A stretch of DNA of 64,000 nt from Phocoena phocoena (taxonomy: Eukaryota > Chordata > Mammalia > Artiodactyla > Phocoenidae): positions 48,556,639 through 48,620,638 of the forward strand of contig NC_089220.1 in the NCBI RefSeq assembly GCF_963924675.1. Reading direction: 5' to 3'. Position numbers and translations under genes: made by a program. Shown in pieces: positions 1 to 11,199 of this stretch. Below the pieces are notes generated by a model. It worked only from the letters and a program-made list of their open reading frames with translations, did no database searches and was not told where the DNA came from. The stretch's first letter is position 1, and the number at the start of each line of letters is the position of its first letter.

Positions 1-130
1 GGTGAGGAAACTGAGGCATCAAAAGGTAAGTCCATAAGCCAAGTTATGTAGCTGGGAAGTGGCAGAGTCAGGATCTGAACCAGTCAGAGTGGACCCACAG
101 CTCCTATACTGAACTACTGCATCGTACTCA
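1..130 (-). repeat. MIR SINE fragment
   Basis: The stretch reads as the reverse complement of a MIR core. It has gaggaaactgaggc, then gtggcagagtcagga and a tRNA-like region. It is an ancient, diverged mammalian SINE cut by the window edge, so its left end is not seen. Divergence is clearly higher than in the CHR SINEs of this window. Confidence 0.75.
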
Positions 131-271
131 TTTCAACCAACCTCCATTCGTCCGTGAAGCACTCACGTTACCTCTTCTGCAACTTTCCAAACAGTTAGTT
201 GAGTTGCTCCCTCTTCTATACCCCAACAGCACTTTGAATATACCTCCCCTATAGCAAAGATCACATTAAAC

Positions 272-465
272 TTTTTTTTTTTTTTTGCGGTACGCGGGCC
301 TCTCACTGTTGTGGCCTCTCCCGTTGCGGAGCACAGGCTCCGGACGCGCAGGCTCAGCGGCCATGGCTCACCGGCCCAGCTGCTCCGCAGCATGTGGGAT
401 CTTCCCAGACCGGGGCACGAACCCGTACAGGCGGACTCTTAACCACTGCGCCACCAGGGAAGCCC
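272..465 (-). mobile_element. CHR-2-like SINE (copy 1), antisense
   Basis: A poly-T run (the A-tail of the minus-strand element) is followed by gcggtacgcgggcctctcac, the shared tail module of the family. The tRNA-Glu-like head, ending in ccaccagggaagccc, lies at the right. Compared with the other copies it lacks about 13 bp between acccgt and caggcgg, in the region that carries the B box. That loss should disable polymerase III initiation. No exact target-site duplication is visible. An open frame across it is a by-product of the SINE sequence. Confidence 0.9.
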
Positions 466-1069
466 TGAACATTATTTTTTTACATGTGTGTTTATCTGTA
501 CGAGAGTTTCTTAAGGAAGAATCTGTAAATTACTCACCGTTATACACTTAGCATAGGGCTTGGCACATATTTGATAGGCTAAAATGTGTGTTGAAATTTA
601 ATCAAACTAGTAGGACCTCAGTTAAATTTGATGTTCATGATGATGGTGCCTACGAGACGGAACATGGATGGGTGGAAATTTCAAACGATAAGAACCACGG
701 TGCTAGGCTCTTGGCTGTTTCTACTACGGGTTTTGCCATACTTGTGGTTGTTCTTTTCTGGGTTGGAGGAGTCAAAATGACTCCTAAGATGTCTCATTTA
801 ATCAGAGGCCCCAAATCTTTTTAGCTATATGTCTTTCCACCCCATCCCTTCTGAAAAGTATCAGTCCATGGCAGGTACAACTGCCCTGTGAAAGCCAAAG
901 AAGAAGCAAAGGATGTGCTGAAACCTATGCCACTTAGCGACAATGGTTACTGTTTCACCAGGGGTTACACCAACCAGCTGAAAGAATGACTGCAGGAGGC
1001 TCAGCTCCACCACAAACGTGAGCCACCACAAACGTGAGCCAAATTCTTACAATTTTATTGTAAGAATGC
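466..1069. other. Mostly unique non-coding DNA with two small local repeats
   Basis: The first 100 bases include a short L2/MIR-type tail (agcatagggcttggcacata near 550). The rest matches no repeat that I recognise. A 78-codon frame at 588-824 has one hydrophobic run but no family signature. A 16-bp tandem repeat (ccaccacaaacgtgag) lies near 1008-1039, next to a perfect 11-bp hairpin at 1043-1067. Confidence 0.5.
1043..1067. repeat. Perfect 11-bp inverted repeat with 3-nt loop
   Basis: The arms attcttacaat and attgtaagaat are exact reverse complements around a ttt loop. They directly follow a two-copy 16-bp tandem repeat. No T-tract or gene context suggests a function, so a by-product of replication slippage is the simplest reading. 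Confidence 0.7.
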
Positions 1070-1230
1070 CTTCTGTGGTGCTTTAAAATTTATAATCCTC
1101 CCCCTTCCATTATTTCATCTGATTCTTACAACAGCTCAAAGGAGTAGGCAGGAGAAGCTCAGGGAAAGGAGGGATTTGCCTAACATGGCCAGTGAAAGAT
1201 GGAATCAGGACCAGGACCTGTTTTCCATAT
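1070..1230 (-). repeat. MIR SINE fragment
   Basis: The stretch shows a diverged antisense MIR layout: attatttcatctgattctta, acaacagctc, gagaagctcaggg, and gccagtgaaagatggaatca. The order agrees with the other MIR copies here. Confidence 0.6.
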
Positions 1231-1637
1231 GACAATTCCATACGACAACATACCAGACAGGATGGTCAGAGTAACTAATTTGCTATGGGGCAGTTCCTGT
1301 CTGCAGTGCACCCAGATCAGGACTATGAAGACAGAGGAGGTTTTTCCGGATGAGGGAAAAAGGAAATCCTGAGGACTGGGCCAAGGGACAACATGCTGAG
1401 GGTCAAAGAAAAGATGGAGGACACGAGTTCAGGACTGGAAGGACATACTGGGTGATGCTCACTTATGGAGACCAGAAAAGCTCTGTCATAAAAGGTCATA
1501 TGCTGAATTTTATAGGATAAAAATATTCTGAAAGCATTCTACTTCAAAAAAAGAGGTGAGATAGGCATGTGTGAGGCTAGAAGACAGAGGAATTTTCAGT
1601 CGGCGTGAATTGCCTTGGTAAACTACGTTAATGCTCA
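1231..1637. other. Non-coding DNA, nothing recognised
   Basis: There is no open frame of note, no RNA gene and no repeat family that I can name. The base composition is ordinary for the window. Confidence 0.5.
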
Positions 1638-1648
1638 TATCGTGCTTT

Positions 1649-1863
1649 TTTTTTTTAATTTATTTTTTTGCAGTACGCGAGCTTCTCACTATTGTGGCCT
1701 CTCCCGTCGCGGAGCACAGGCTCCGGACATGCAGGCTCAGCGGCCATGGCTCACGGGCCCAGCCGCTCCGCGGCATGTGGGATCTTCCCGGACCGGGGCA
1801 CGAACCCGTGTCCCCTGCATCGGCAGGCGGACTCTCAACCACTGCGCCACCAGGGAAGCCCCG
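1649..1863 (-). mobile_element. CHR-2-like SINE (copy 2), antisense, with TSD
   Basis: This is a full-length antisense CHR-2-like SINE. It has a poly-T/AT tail, a gcagtacgcgagc tail module, and a tRNA-Glu-like head ending ccaccagggaagcc. The flanks are near-identical: tatcgtgcttt at 1638-1648 and tattgtgcttt at 1864-1874, an 11-bp target-site duplication with one mismatch. That marks insertion by L1-mediated target-primed reverse transcription. Frames of 60-165 codons in this interval come from the SINE and its flank. Confidence 0.93.
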
Positions 1864-1874
1864 TATTGTGCTTT

Positions 1875-2458
1875 GAAAGATGTCTTCTTTCTCTGTGTTG
1901 TCATGATGTCACTAAGAGATACATTCAACACCTTGTGCCTGTTCTCCCCATCCCAGTTCCTGTTCCCACCTATACTGGGTTTGCTGTCTGCACTACAGGA
2001 AGGAGGAGAAATCCTGAAGCAGGAAGTGATTAGAATGCTGTCATCAATGTTGGCACATAAGCTTGCTTTGTGCTTCCTTAGGTCTTGTCCCTCTGGTTCC
2101 TGCAGACCCTGATACTCTTCCTATGGACCATTCTCCTCCGTCTTGGATGCCAGGCTTGCTCAGACCCTTGGCTTGTTCTGACTCCCCTTGGTCTCCAGTC
2201 TGTGGGCCGCTCTTCTCCTCACTGCTGACCATAGGGCTCAAGCTGGACTTGCTCTGGCTCATGGCCACACCCACTCGCTGCCAGCTGCCTGGTGCTGACA
2301 GGTGTCTCCGAGGGACATCTACTTTCTTACAGAATGTGGGACCAGACCAGAAACTGCCTGAAATAAGGTGACATTTGCTCCATTTGGGAATACCTACTGA
2401 TTGGTCCATGTTCATAAAGATGCAGCTCATGTCCATGAGCTTTTGCTGGGTGTGACAC
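1875..2458. other. Non-coding DNA, nothing recognised
   Basis: Moderately GC-rich unique sequence. A 102-codon frame at 2063-2371 and an antisense 168-codon frame at 2044-2550 cross it. The antisense one runs into the adjacent GA microsatellite and is dominated there by Ser/Leu repeats. Neither shows splice sites or a known domain. Confidence 0.45.
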
Positions 2459-2487
2459 AGAGAAAGAGAGAGAGAGATAGAGAGAGC

Positions 2488-2523
<36 letters not shown>

Positions 2524-2526
2524 GGG
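2459..2526. repeat. (GA)n microsatellite, imperfect
   Basis: About 68 bp of nearly pure GA repeats with interruptions (gatag, gcgag, gacagagacag). The long Ser/Leu-rich frames here are low-complexity artefacts. Confidence 0.95.
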
Positions 2527-5093
2527 AGTGTTAGTTCCTGGCATCTGCAAATGAAAAATGAGGCAGAGACATAGCTGAAGGCACTGCAGTTTGGGCAGCT
2601 GAATCCCATTAAAAAATCATGGGACAGCTCTGCATTCCTGCCATTGTGGTGAAGAGGAAAAGCAAATCTCTGAGGGTTTCACAAAGAAAATATTTTATGA
2701 CCGAAAGTTCTGTAAAATCTCTAAGTTCTGTAAAATCTCTAAGTTCTGTAAATCTGGTGAACAAGGAAACAGTTTGGTAGGCATCCCACAAGTCCATGGA
2801 GGACACTTTCCTACAGCCCTCACCTCTGGAGGCCCCAGAAGGGAAATCCCACTGCCCTCCACAGGGGAGCACCTTGGGAGAAAGTGAAAGCCACGTGCCT
2901 CCACCACCACCGTGAGCTGATGCAAAAACTCTGATGCCCCAGGAGTGCAGACAAGGTCACCTTTATAGTCACAGCCTGTCTTTTAAAAAATCATCTCGTT
3001 AGATAAGGTAGAATCACTAATCCACCTTAATTCTTTTCCTCCAAATTTTTACTTTAGATTGTCTCTGGATCCTAAAATTAAAATGTAAGCTGTATTTTAA
3101 AATGTAAATAATAAATTGAATCTTAAAATTAAAATGTAAGCCATTCTCAGCAATAAAGTAGAACTAATAAGCCTGTTCCTGGTAGCCATTCAGGGTGACC
3201 AATGGGGTATCACCTCTCCAGGCATAAAAGAGTTATTTTTATATGCTCTGGACCATGATGAAAAAAATCCAAATTGGCCTTACGTAAAAGCAACAGGTTT
3301 ACATTTTATTTTAGTAATAAAAAATGCATATAAATCTAAAAAGAGATTTTTAGATCTCTTTTTCTGGGGTATTTTTAAAGGCTCTGTGAATATTTATATT
3401 CTATTTTCGCATATACTCTGTTCTATGCTTGGAATACTTCGGGCAATAAACTACAGGGCATGTCCAGATGAGGGAACTAGATAGGACCTGTGGTGAGGGA
3501 GGACTTATGGCACCTTTCAGTCTGAAAAAATGAAGGCTGAAAGCAGAAAGGACTGATGTTTACAAAACCATAAAGAATAAGGCAGGGTGAGCACAGCACG
3601 GACCTTCCCCAAAGATTAGTAAAGGTAGTTCTGCATAAGTGAAAAAAATCATGAAGTCACACAGTGGCTAGTAATTCTATGGAAACTTGTTATCCAAAGA
3701 GATGTTCCGATTAGAAAAAAAAAAAAAGGTTGAAGAGGATATGAAGTTAACGATAGCTAAATATTGTGGGATTCTGGGAATGCCTCATAGAAAGCAACCT
3801 TATCTCCCCTCTCCCTCCCTCCCCACCCCCAACAACTGTCCCTAGTTGTCATTTTAGGGTCAGGCTACTTGGCTAGAGAAACGGCCAGACCTGTGGTCTG
3901 ATCCTCAAATGGTGTCCCTTTGCTTCTTTTATGAGGATGATGGTCTTGGCAAGTGGTCATCTGCCCTCCACCTTGCCTCCTGTAAAGTAAGGGCATCCAC
4001 ACTCCTGAATTTAATAACTTGAGTATAAAAAAGTAGGAGACATGGGGACTGCCTTTATTACCGTAACTTGAATACAACGACCAGCGCAAGGCTGGCTTAG
4101 CAGCACCATCCTGGGAATTCAGTACGACACCAGAATTTCATTAGCACTGCTTGTGATGCCAAATGTACAATTCCATTCTGTGGCCTCCCTGAGATCTGGT
4201 TCCTCACAACATTTCCTTTTTTGAAAAGTACATGAGGAGAGTAGCAAATTGATGAGGGAAGTGAGTATTCCTGGAATATACACCTCAAGACATTTCCTCT
4301 GTCCCTTTTCACCATTCCTCCCTCCCTCCTTCTCCCTTGCCTCGTACAGGCAGAAGGGGTGATAAAACCCGTGGCAGGGCATCGGCAGGAAATAATTCAG
4401 AGAGGTGGTCCCCTCAGAATTCCAACGCAAGATCACCTCATTGGCCTGGAACACCTGCTTTCCTTCTAGTGAGTGACTAGTTATGGCCCCAGCAAGGGCA
4501 CATGAGAGCATCATCTGAGAACATAGTGGGGTTTAACCAATAACCCCTTGCTGTACTCCCTGGTCTGCCTTGGCTAGAACTAATCTTCCTCAGAAACCAA
4601 AGAGGGAGACAACCTCATATGTAAATCTCAGCTGTGTCCATAATAAAAGTAAGGGCCAGCATCTAGGTAGATCCCCTTTTCTTAAATATTTATTTGTATG
4701 GGGGAGGAAGGGGGTGGCTATGGAAGAATCACATAAAATAACTGAAGAATATGAAGAAAACGAGTCCCCCTTCTCTCTCCAAAAATGTACTATTAAATTT
4801 CAAATGTGTCTGTAAGCCTTTGACTCTTCAAAGTGTGTGTTGAAATGGAACAAAAGGATTCATTTGAGGAGACAGCATTAAGCTTTAGTTGATGGCAAGT
4901 AAAAGCTCTTCAAAATGGAGGCGTTCCCTTTAAGGACTTTGTGTTCCGAATTCAACTACGTTCTCTTCGCAGTCACCTTAGACATTTGTTTTTAATAAGT
5001 CTTTACAAAGTCAACAATTCAACAAAGGACCTTAAAACTGTGTTTCTGACCAGCAAAATAAGTACAGATTCCAGATGTTTCTCATTTCTCCAT
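2527..5093. other. Long unique non-coding stretch
   Basis: No element is clearly recognised in about 2.6 kb. Small items seen: a 19-bp tandem unit (gttctgtaaaatctctaa) repeated about 2.6 times at 2706-2757; a 20-bp direct repeat (taaaattaaaatgtaagc) at about 3073 and 3124; an A-run near 3716-3728. Short frames such as 3865-4089, 4119-4514 and 4570-4815 carry no domain signature. Confidence 0.4.
2706..2757. repeat. 19-bp tandem repeat, about 2.6 copies
   Basis: The unit ttctgtaaaatctctaag occurs twice in a row. A partial third copy has lost one A. It looks like a minisatellite seed made by slippage, with no gene context. Confidence 0.8.
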
Positions 5094-5331
5094 GTCACTA
5101 ATTCAAACTCACAAATCTCTTGTTTACTGGACGTTCACGTAATACTAATGTTTTAGATACCTCTCTTCCGAGAATCTCCTCTCTTATCTCTGCATCCCTT
5201 CTCTCGCCAAAGGTCACTAATTCAAACTCAGAAATCTCTTGTTTACTGGACGTTCACGTAATACTAATGTTTTAGATACCTCTTTTCCGAGAATCTCCTC
5301 TCCTATCTCTGCATCCCTTCTCTCGCCAAAG
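5094..5331. repeat. 119-bp tandem segmental duplication (two copies)
   Basis: Copy 1 is 5094-5212 and copy 2 is 5213-5331, directly abutting. By eye they differ at three positions (actcac/actcag, cctctct/cctcttt, ctctctt/ctctcct), about 97% identity. The unit is neither low complexity nor a known interspersed repeat. High identity and direct abutment point to a fairly recent local duplication, or an assembly artefact. Confidence 0.95.
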
Positions 5332-5971
5332 CCATCTAAGGGGTAATTTGTCATAGATGGAACTGGGTCTTTCTAGCACATTCTAAGAAATATTTAAACT
5401 TATGCCAAAATGAGATTTCATAATTATATATAACTTTTATCTGTCTATATTAGCATTTAATGAAAGGTTAGGGAAATTCCCTTCTGAAATCTATAAAAAT
5501 TGGATGCATCCTTTGCTTTGTATGTTAAACGGAGGTTAGGGAGGTAACTCACTTTTCAAGGTCCTCTTCAGGTCCTTTGATTTTCTGACGCATATACATG
5601 GGTCATCCAGCTAGACTTTTGGATTTTGCTCCAAAGGGCTGGTGGGTATTAGAAGAGCTAATAGCAGCCACTATTCTATGCTCTCCTAGTCCTACAGGTG
5701 GGGTATGGATGATGGATTTCTATACTTAATCGTGTTCCTAATTCTCCCTGGCCCCATGCTAGAGTCCCAGCACTGGCCAAGGAACTAGGAGAACAGAAAA
5801 CAGGGAGCTGAAAACAACAGCAACAAATCTCCACGTAAAATACAATGTAGTTGTGGTAGAGTGATGCAAGGGAGAGACAGTTGATCTCTTCCCTATGTGC
5901 TTGTTTTTAATGGGATGAGGTCTGATGTGACATTTTTGAACTTACAATACTATTAATAAAATTATCCTTAA
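5332..5971. other. Unique non-coding DNA
   Basis: No coding frame or repeat is recognised before the MIR that follows. Confidence 0.45.
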
Positions 5972-6140
5972 TCATGGCTGAGATTTATTGTCAGGCACTG
6001 TGTGCTAAGTGCTCCTGAATTATCTTCATTATTTCTTACAACAATACTAACAAGTAATTGGATTATTATCTCCACTTTACAAATAAGGAAACTGAGTCTT
6101 AGAGACTCTGCTGCCTACTTGCTGAAGAAATTACATGCTA
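5972..6140 (-). repeat. MIR SINE fragment
   Basis: Antisense MIR features appear in order: gtcaggcactgtgtgctaag, tctccactttacaaataagg, then aaactgagtcttagaga. Diverged and old. Confidence 0.75.
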
Positions 6141-6896
6141 TAGAGAAGAAACCATGTGTACCTTTGCAAATGAAGGGTATCTTAAGCAAAGGCATTATGG
6201 GGGCAGCATTTAGCAATGATTTCAGAATGACAGCATCCTCCTTCACATTTTTTTAGATTTAGCAGATAATTCATAAATATCTCCAGGGTTACACCAAATT
6301 ATAGTTAAGGTTGGACATGAAATAGCTGCTGGGCAGCTATCTAGACTGACTGGAATTGGGGATAATGGATAATTATAGACCTCAAACATATTCTGAACAC
6401 TGCACGAGAACATGAGCTCCTTCTGGACAACACAATCCTTTGCAAATGACTCCAGCGGTAACAATTCAACACCTTCAGCCCACAAAAAAATATTAACTTT
6501 CCTTGTAAAAAGAATGTCCTATGGATACCAGGTATAAAAGGCAATCACCTTAGAAAATGGGCACCCTTTTATAACTGTCTTCTGTGACTTGCAGAAGCTT
6601 TCCTTCTCAAAGCTAAACAAGGATTTAAATCAGTTAATTAGTTGATAACTTCTACCGAATACTTAGTTTAATGGAGTCTCATACTAGCATTTAAGTTGTC
6701 ATAAAAACAGTGTGTTTGTAATGAAAGTATGATTTTGCAGAGCCAACTTTGGCTTGCTAAATGAGGAATGGATAAACCTGCAGAAAGGAGGAAAAGGCAA
6801 TGGAGAAAAGGAAGGAAGAAGAGATATCAAATCCATCAAATCCCATCAATCCAGAGGAGACATTTTCTGTACCTTTGGTCCATGACACCTATCTCA
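6141..6896. other. Unique non-coding DNA
   Basis: No family signature, exon or RNA gene is visible. The 80-codon and shorter frames here are unsupported. Confidence 0.4.
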
Positions 6897-7048
6897 GACA
6901 GTGGTTCTCAAACTTGTAGGTGCATCAGAATCACCTAGAAGGTTTGTTAAAGCATAAGAAAGGGCCTGAGAGTCTGCACTTCTAACAAGTTCCCCAGGAG
7001 ATGGTGATGTTGTTGGTCTGGAGACCACACTTTCAGAACCACTGCTCC
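6897..7048. repeat. MER5A-type hAT-Charlie MITE
   Basis: A near-complete non-autonomous DNA transposon. The left end is cagtggttctcaaact and the right end is ctttcagaaccactg, so the terminal inverted repeats can be read directly. Internal landmarks are catcagaatcacctagaa and ttccccaggagatggtgatg. This is an ancient mammalian family. Confidence 0.85.
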
Positions 7049-8134
7049 AAAATGATTGGGAATCCTGATGGATCTTTCCCACTTTGTATTCTAGATATTT
7101 GTCCAAAGCTGACACCATCTTTGGATTTCCTAAACTTGGGTTCTTTTGAAACAAGGTTTACAGGTTCACACTTAGTACTTCTTACCTGGTGAAATTTGGT
7201 AAATTTCCAACCAGAAGAAGCTTCATGAGAAAAGAAATGGATGGAAAGGCTGTTGAGAGAAAGATAAGAGGCAATCAAGAGAGGAAATGTAAATTACTCT
7301 ATCGTTATAATTAATATTCACTTTGGACAGAGTAAACACAATTATCCCAAGGATATATGACTTGTATTTTCTACCTCACTTTTTATTAGCAACTCAAATT
7401 TGCAGATGAAGAAGATGCAACTGGATCAACACAGTGACTAGTACAAAAGGAGATTTCATGATTTAGCAATAAATTTTATCGAACAGAAGGTGACAATATC
7501 AGAGTTACAACTAAACATTCTGAACAACGTTAATTAATGTTTATTTTGACCCAAGTATCGTTTGTCTAAGTGAAGGCACTCATTTTAGTAACCAAAGCAT
7601 TACATTTTTTTTTGCACTCCAAAGTCTGCTTCTTAATGTAATAATGTGATCTATTTATTTGATGACTTCTTTCTTTTTTTAGATTACCAAATGATAGGGA
7701 GAAATAATAAGAACTATAAAGAAGTGTCTGAGAGGCACAAGTGTGTGGTGTTTGTGAGCATAAGGAGTATGCAGACAGGGCTTTTCCAGTAAAAGCACTT
7801 TTATCAGTACTTCTCAGTATATTATCAGTATTTACAAGTAAGGGAGCGAATATAATGTTTTTCTTTGGCCAGGGAGTCAGTTCCCATCAGAACTGGTCTC
7901 TTCACCTCCGCCTTTGTATTGCCCATCATAACAAACTCAGGGGACTTAGGGATCCATAGCAGATCCATACTTCTTCCAGCTTCTTCCCTGTCAAGCAGTG
8001 TTGGCCAATTCAAACCAAATGCTAGGCCCATTCCCAGACACATTTATCGGCCCCCTGACACACATGTCCAGGTGTTGTGGCTTTGTAGCCTGCTCTTGGT
8101 AATGTAGAGATAACTTTAATGTCCAGGACACTTC
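7049..8134. other. Unique non-coding DNA
   Basis: About 1.1 kb without a recognised repeat or gene. A T/A-rich patch lies at 7600-7690. Short frames at 7741-7959 and 7865-8107 lack signatures. Confidence 0.4.
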
Positions 8135-8150
8135 AAAAAGTTACTTGAGG

Positions 8151-8342
8151 ACTTCCCTGGTGGCGCAGTGGTTGAAAGTCTGCCTGCCGATGCAGGGGAC
8201 GTGGGTTCGTGCCCCGGTCCGGGAAGATCCCACATGCCAGCGGCTGGGCCCGTGAGCCAAGGCCGCTGAGCCTGCGTGTCCGGAGCCTGTGCTCCGCAAT
8301 GGGAGAGGCCACAACAGTGAGAGGCCCGCGTATCGCAAAAAA
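8151..8342 (+). mobile_element. CHR-2-like SINE (copy 3) with perfect 16-bp TSD
   Basis: The tRNA-Glu-like head starts at acttccctggtggcgcagtg. An A-box-like tggcgcagtgg and a B-box-like gggttcgtgcccc follow. The shared tail module ends gaggcccgcgtatcgc and an A-tail. The exact 16-bp flank aaaaagttacttgagg occurs at 8135-8150 and again at 8343-8358. The intact duplication and close match to the other copies indicate a relatively young insertion. Confidence 0.96.
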
Positions 8343-8358
8343 AAAAAGTTACTTGAGG

Positions 8359-8954
8359 TTCATGCCATTTCTCAGCCACCCCAGCCTCACTTCCATGTGG
8401 GTACCAAGGTAGCTGCCAGTCATTTCTAGAGTTTCAATGCTAGCTCCACTTCTTCCCCCGCCACACCCATTTCTGGATTAAGGCTGATTATAGATCGTGC
8501 CTCTGCTCCTCCAAATCGCTCTAAAATGGCCCAGAGAGTTCTGATTTGTGAATGCAAAACGTAAGTCTGACCTTCTTTAGCTGAGCCTACCATTCTCTGA
8601 ATGCCTAAATTGAGAGAAAGTGTCCTACAGATAAGATTTGGCTCAGAAAATTTCACACTCAGAGTCATACTTGTAAAGGACCATGTCACCTCCATGGAAC
8701 TAAACACATCCTACAATATTGTTATTCTAGAAGAGAAATGATGAACTCGTAGCTATTTGGCCAAGTGCTTTCTTCTTAAATATTTAGGGCAAGCCACTGC
8801 TTCTCAGCTCAGCAGGGCAAGGTGCCCACAGACTTGAACTTGCTGGTCTGCCTAGGCTAGAAATTCAGGAACTTCAAGACACTAAGCTCGTTTCTAGTAT
8901 AACTATGTACTTGTGTGTCAACAAAGACTATTCTCTTTTTCCCTTATTGAAAAA
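8359..8954. other. Unique non-coding DNA
   Basis: No repeat that I can name. The 93-codon antisense frame at 8426-8707 has no recognisable domain. Confidence 0.4.
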
Positions 8955-9200
8955 GGTATCAACTACAAACATTTATTGAGCTTTGACGTTGGCATAAAAG
9001 AAGTATTAGATATGATTCTTGCCCTGGAAGTGTTTACAATGAAGTCTAAATGCAAGAATGAAGTCCGCACATGTGAAATCAGAAACGATGAAAGAATGCA
9101 CAGAGTTAAGCATGAACGGTGCAGTGTAGACAGCACAGATGTATGATGTCAGAGAGCTGGGGAGAGCTTTAGGAAAGAGGTGAACAAGGTAAAGATTAAA
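8955..9200 (-). repeat. L2-like LINE 3' fragment
   Basis: The order acatttattgagctttgac, ttcttgccctggaagtgttt, acaatgaagtc matches the common antisense L2 3'-end layout, in diverged form. The family call rests on pattern memory only. Confidence 0.5.
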
Positions 9201-9309
9201 GGATGCGTGTGACTTCTATAAAAACATGGGTGGTCTTTCTCTGTGTTTTATTTATAAAATAAATGTACAAGTTTACACAATTTAATACCACTCACTAAAT
9301 ATCACTGTA

Positions 9310-9690
9310 GGAGTCTGGAAGTCTCAAACTGGTAACCAATGGGCCAAAGGACTTTTTTGTTCTACCAACATTTGCAGTGTTTTAATACAAATTTGAACTA
9401 GCTGCCAACATTAACAAGTTGGAAGGTTTTACATTAAAATGTATAATTTCTATTTCCCTTAAAAAAATTGGAGAGTCTACCAAAACCCAGCCTACATTTC
9501 TACATGGTAACAGTGAACTAGAGCTGAGTAAAACCCACCCCCATTACATGGGGCACTAGCTGTCCAAGTCTCCACTGCCCATACCGATCCCTATTGCTTC
9601 TCCCACTGAACCTGCTTTGCTCATGTGTATCACCTACTTGGCCCCTGTTGGCATCTGAGCTTGTGAACCCTGCTGCACATTGACAGGGCC
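9310..9690. repeat. Probable ancient DNA-transposon (hAT-like) remnant
   Basis: The text tctcaaactggtaaccaatg, followed by gaactagctgccaacattaa, aaattggagagtctacc and cattacatggggcactagct, resembles an old mammalian non-autonomous DNA transposon. I cannot name the family and the ends are not defined. Confidence 0.4.
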
Positions 9691-10370
9691 TCCTGCGTGG
9701 TAAGTGGGGGAGGCTGTGCCAGATGCTTCACTCCAGCTAATTCCATCAAAACAGCAAGTGATCCTGCCCTCTCAGCCTTGCAGGGGAAAGCAACTTACAC
9801 ACAGAAGGGTACCTTATAAAATATTATGCTCAGTCTACAGAGGAAGATATCATGGACAACACATGCAAAGAGTTGAGCTTTGCTTCTGCAAGTGCATTGG
9901 TAATCACCGCTCAGAATGCACATTATACAGTGGGGCGGCCAGGCTGTGTTTGCACAGGAAGGACGGGTACTCCATTAACTCTTTCAGTTCACTTAGTGTA
10001 GGAAGACCCATGCGAAGCCAATTTTAGGTATGAAAATTTAATATAGAAGATAAGTTGGATTATTCTATCTTTCAGAAAATTAACCTATTTTATTTTAAAA
10101 GAGCTGTTCTTATATATTTGAAATCTAGTCAAATCTACCTGTAAAGTAGCCCTGTACGTCCTATAAAATGAGGCACACCTCTATGAATATTTATCGTGAG
10201 CAATCAATTCCTTATTGTACGACTGAGAAAATGTATGGATTATCTGAATGCCCAGCATGTTAGATTTGGAATGAGTTTCATGCTAGTATTGGAATAATCA
10301 TTCACTTGTTCATTTGGCCATCCCAAATGTATTTATTTAGCCCAATGGGCTTTGCCTAGGTCCTTCTATT
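9691..10370. other. Unique non-coding DNA
   Basis: A 107-codon frame at 9704-10027 has no domain, no splice context and mixed composition. Nothing else is recognised. Confidence 0.4.
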
Positions 10371-10470
10371 AATCAGCTCTGTGAACTCAGGCAGATCCAT
10401 TAACCTCTGCTAGTTTTGGTTCTTCAAATGAGGAAATCATATTAAATCATCTCTAAGTTCCCTAAAGATG
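10371..10470 (+). repeat. MIR SINE fragment
   Basis: Sense MIR layout: agctctgtgaactcaggcag, ccattaacctctgctagt, ttcaaatgagg, and aatcatctctaagttcc. Diverged. Confidence 0.6.
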
Positions 10471-11199
10471 ACACATGCCAAGTTTTCACATGAGGTGCCT
10501 GGAATAAAGGGAGACCAATTTGTTCTGACTTTGGGATTGACCTGCAGCACTTTGACTCTGGACATGTCTGTCCAGCCTGGTCAGTGTGCAGGCCAGGGCC
10601 AGGCTGATATTCAGCTTGCAGCCACCAGGAAGACTACTCTGGTTTTCAACATCCGGTTTCCCTTCTGTTTGGTCCTATAGTCCACTGGTAAATTCCCAGG
10701 GCTTTCTGGTCATTAAATACCTTATCATCTCTGTTCATAATCCCCTAAGAAGTCTTCATTCTCTTTTTAGTTCTAATCTCTTCTTGCTGGCCTAGAGGAT
10801 GAGATTTCACCATCTTTGTGGACACTGTAAGAGAAGGGGGCCAATTTGTAACACCCCTTAAAATGGAAAAGTTGTAGAAAACATTGTGCCAAGTATTTGA
10901 GTTGCTCACTGTTGTAAGAAAAAGGAAAGGAAATTCTGCATTCTGTACTTTTTTTCTATTCAAAGTTTACCTTGTCTTAGAGCACAGAGGGAGATTCTAT
11001 TGTAAAATTGTGTTGGGGGAAGACAGCATGAAAGAGGAGCGGTTTTTTTTATTATTATTATTAAATAAAAGCCCAGAGGCAAGGGCAGCTACTTGTAGCT
11101 ATATCAGCCTATTACTTAGAGCAGCAGTCAGTCCCTGACAGGTCCTGGGCAGCTTTTGGCAGTGCTACCCTACCTGGCCCCATAGACCTTTCCTTTTAC
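10471..11199. other. Unique non-coding DNA
   Basis: Short frames only. A (TTA)n patch lies at 11049-11066. Nothing else is recognised. Confidence 0.4.

Noticed and set aside
588..824. 78-codon frame with one hydrophobic segment, possible small membrane protein
   Set aside because: No family signature, no splice sites that fit, and a length expected by chance.
840..990. Codon-like text (aaagccaaagaagaagcaaag ... aaccagctgaaagaatga) suggesting a processed pseudogene
   Set aside because: Only about 45 codons read sensibly, no parent gene is recognised, and there is no poly(A) or TSD.
2044..2609. Long antisense Ser/Leu-rich frames
   Set aside because: They arise from the (GA)n microsatellite.
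8151..8230. tRNA-Glu-like gene
   Set aside because: It is the head of a CHR SINE; the cloverleaf is degenerate and followed by the SINE tail. The same applies to the other copies.
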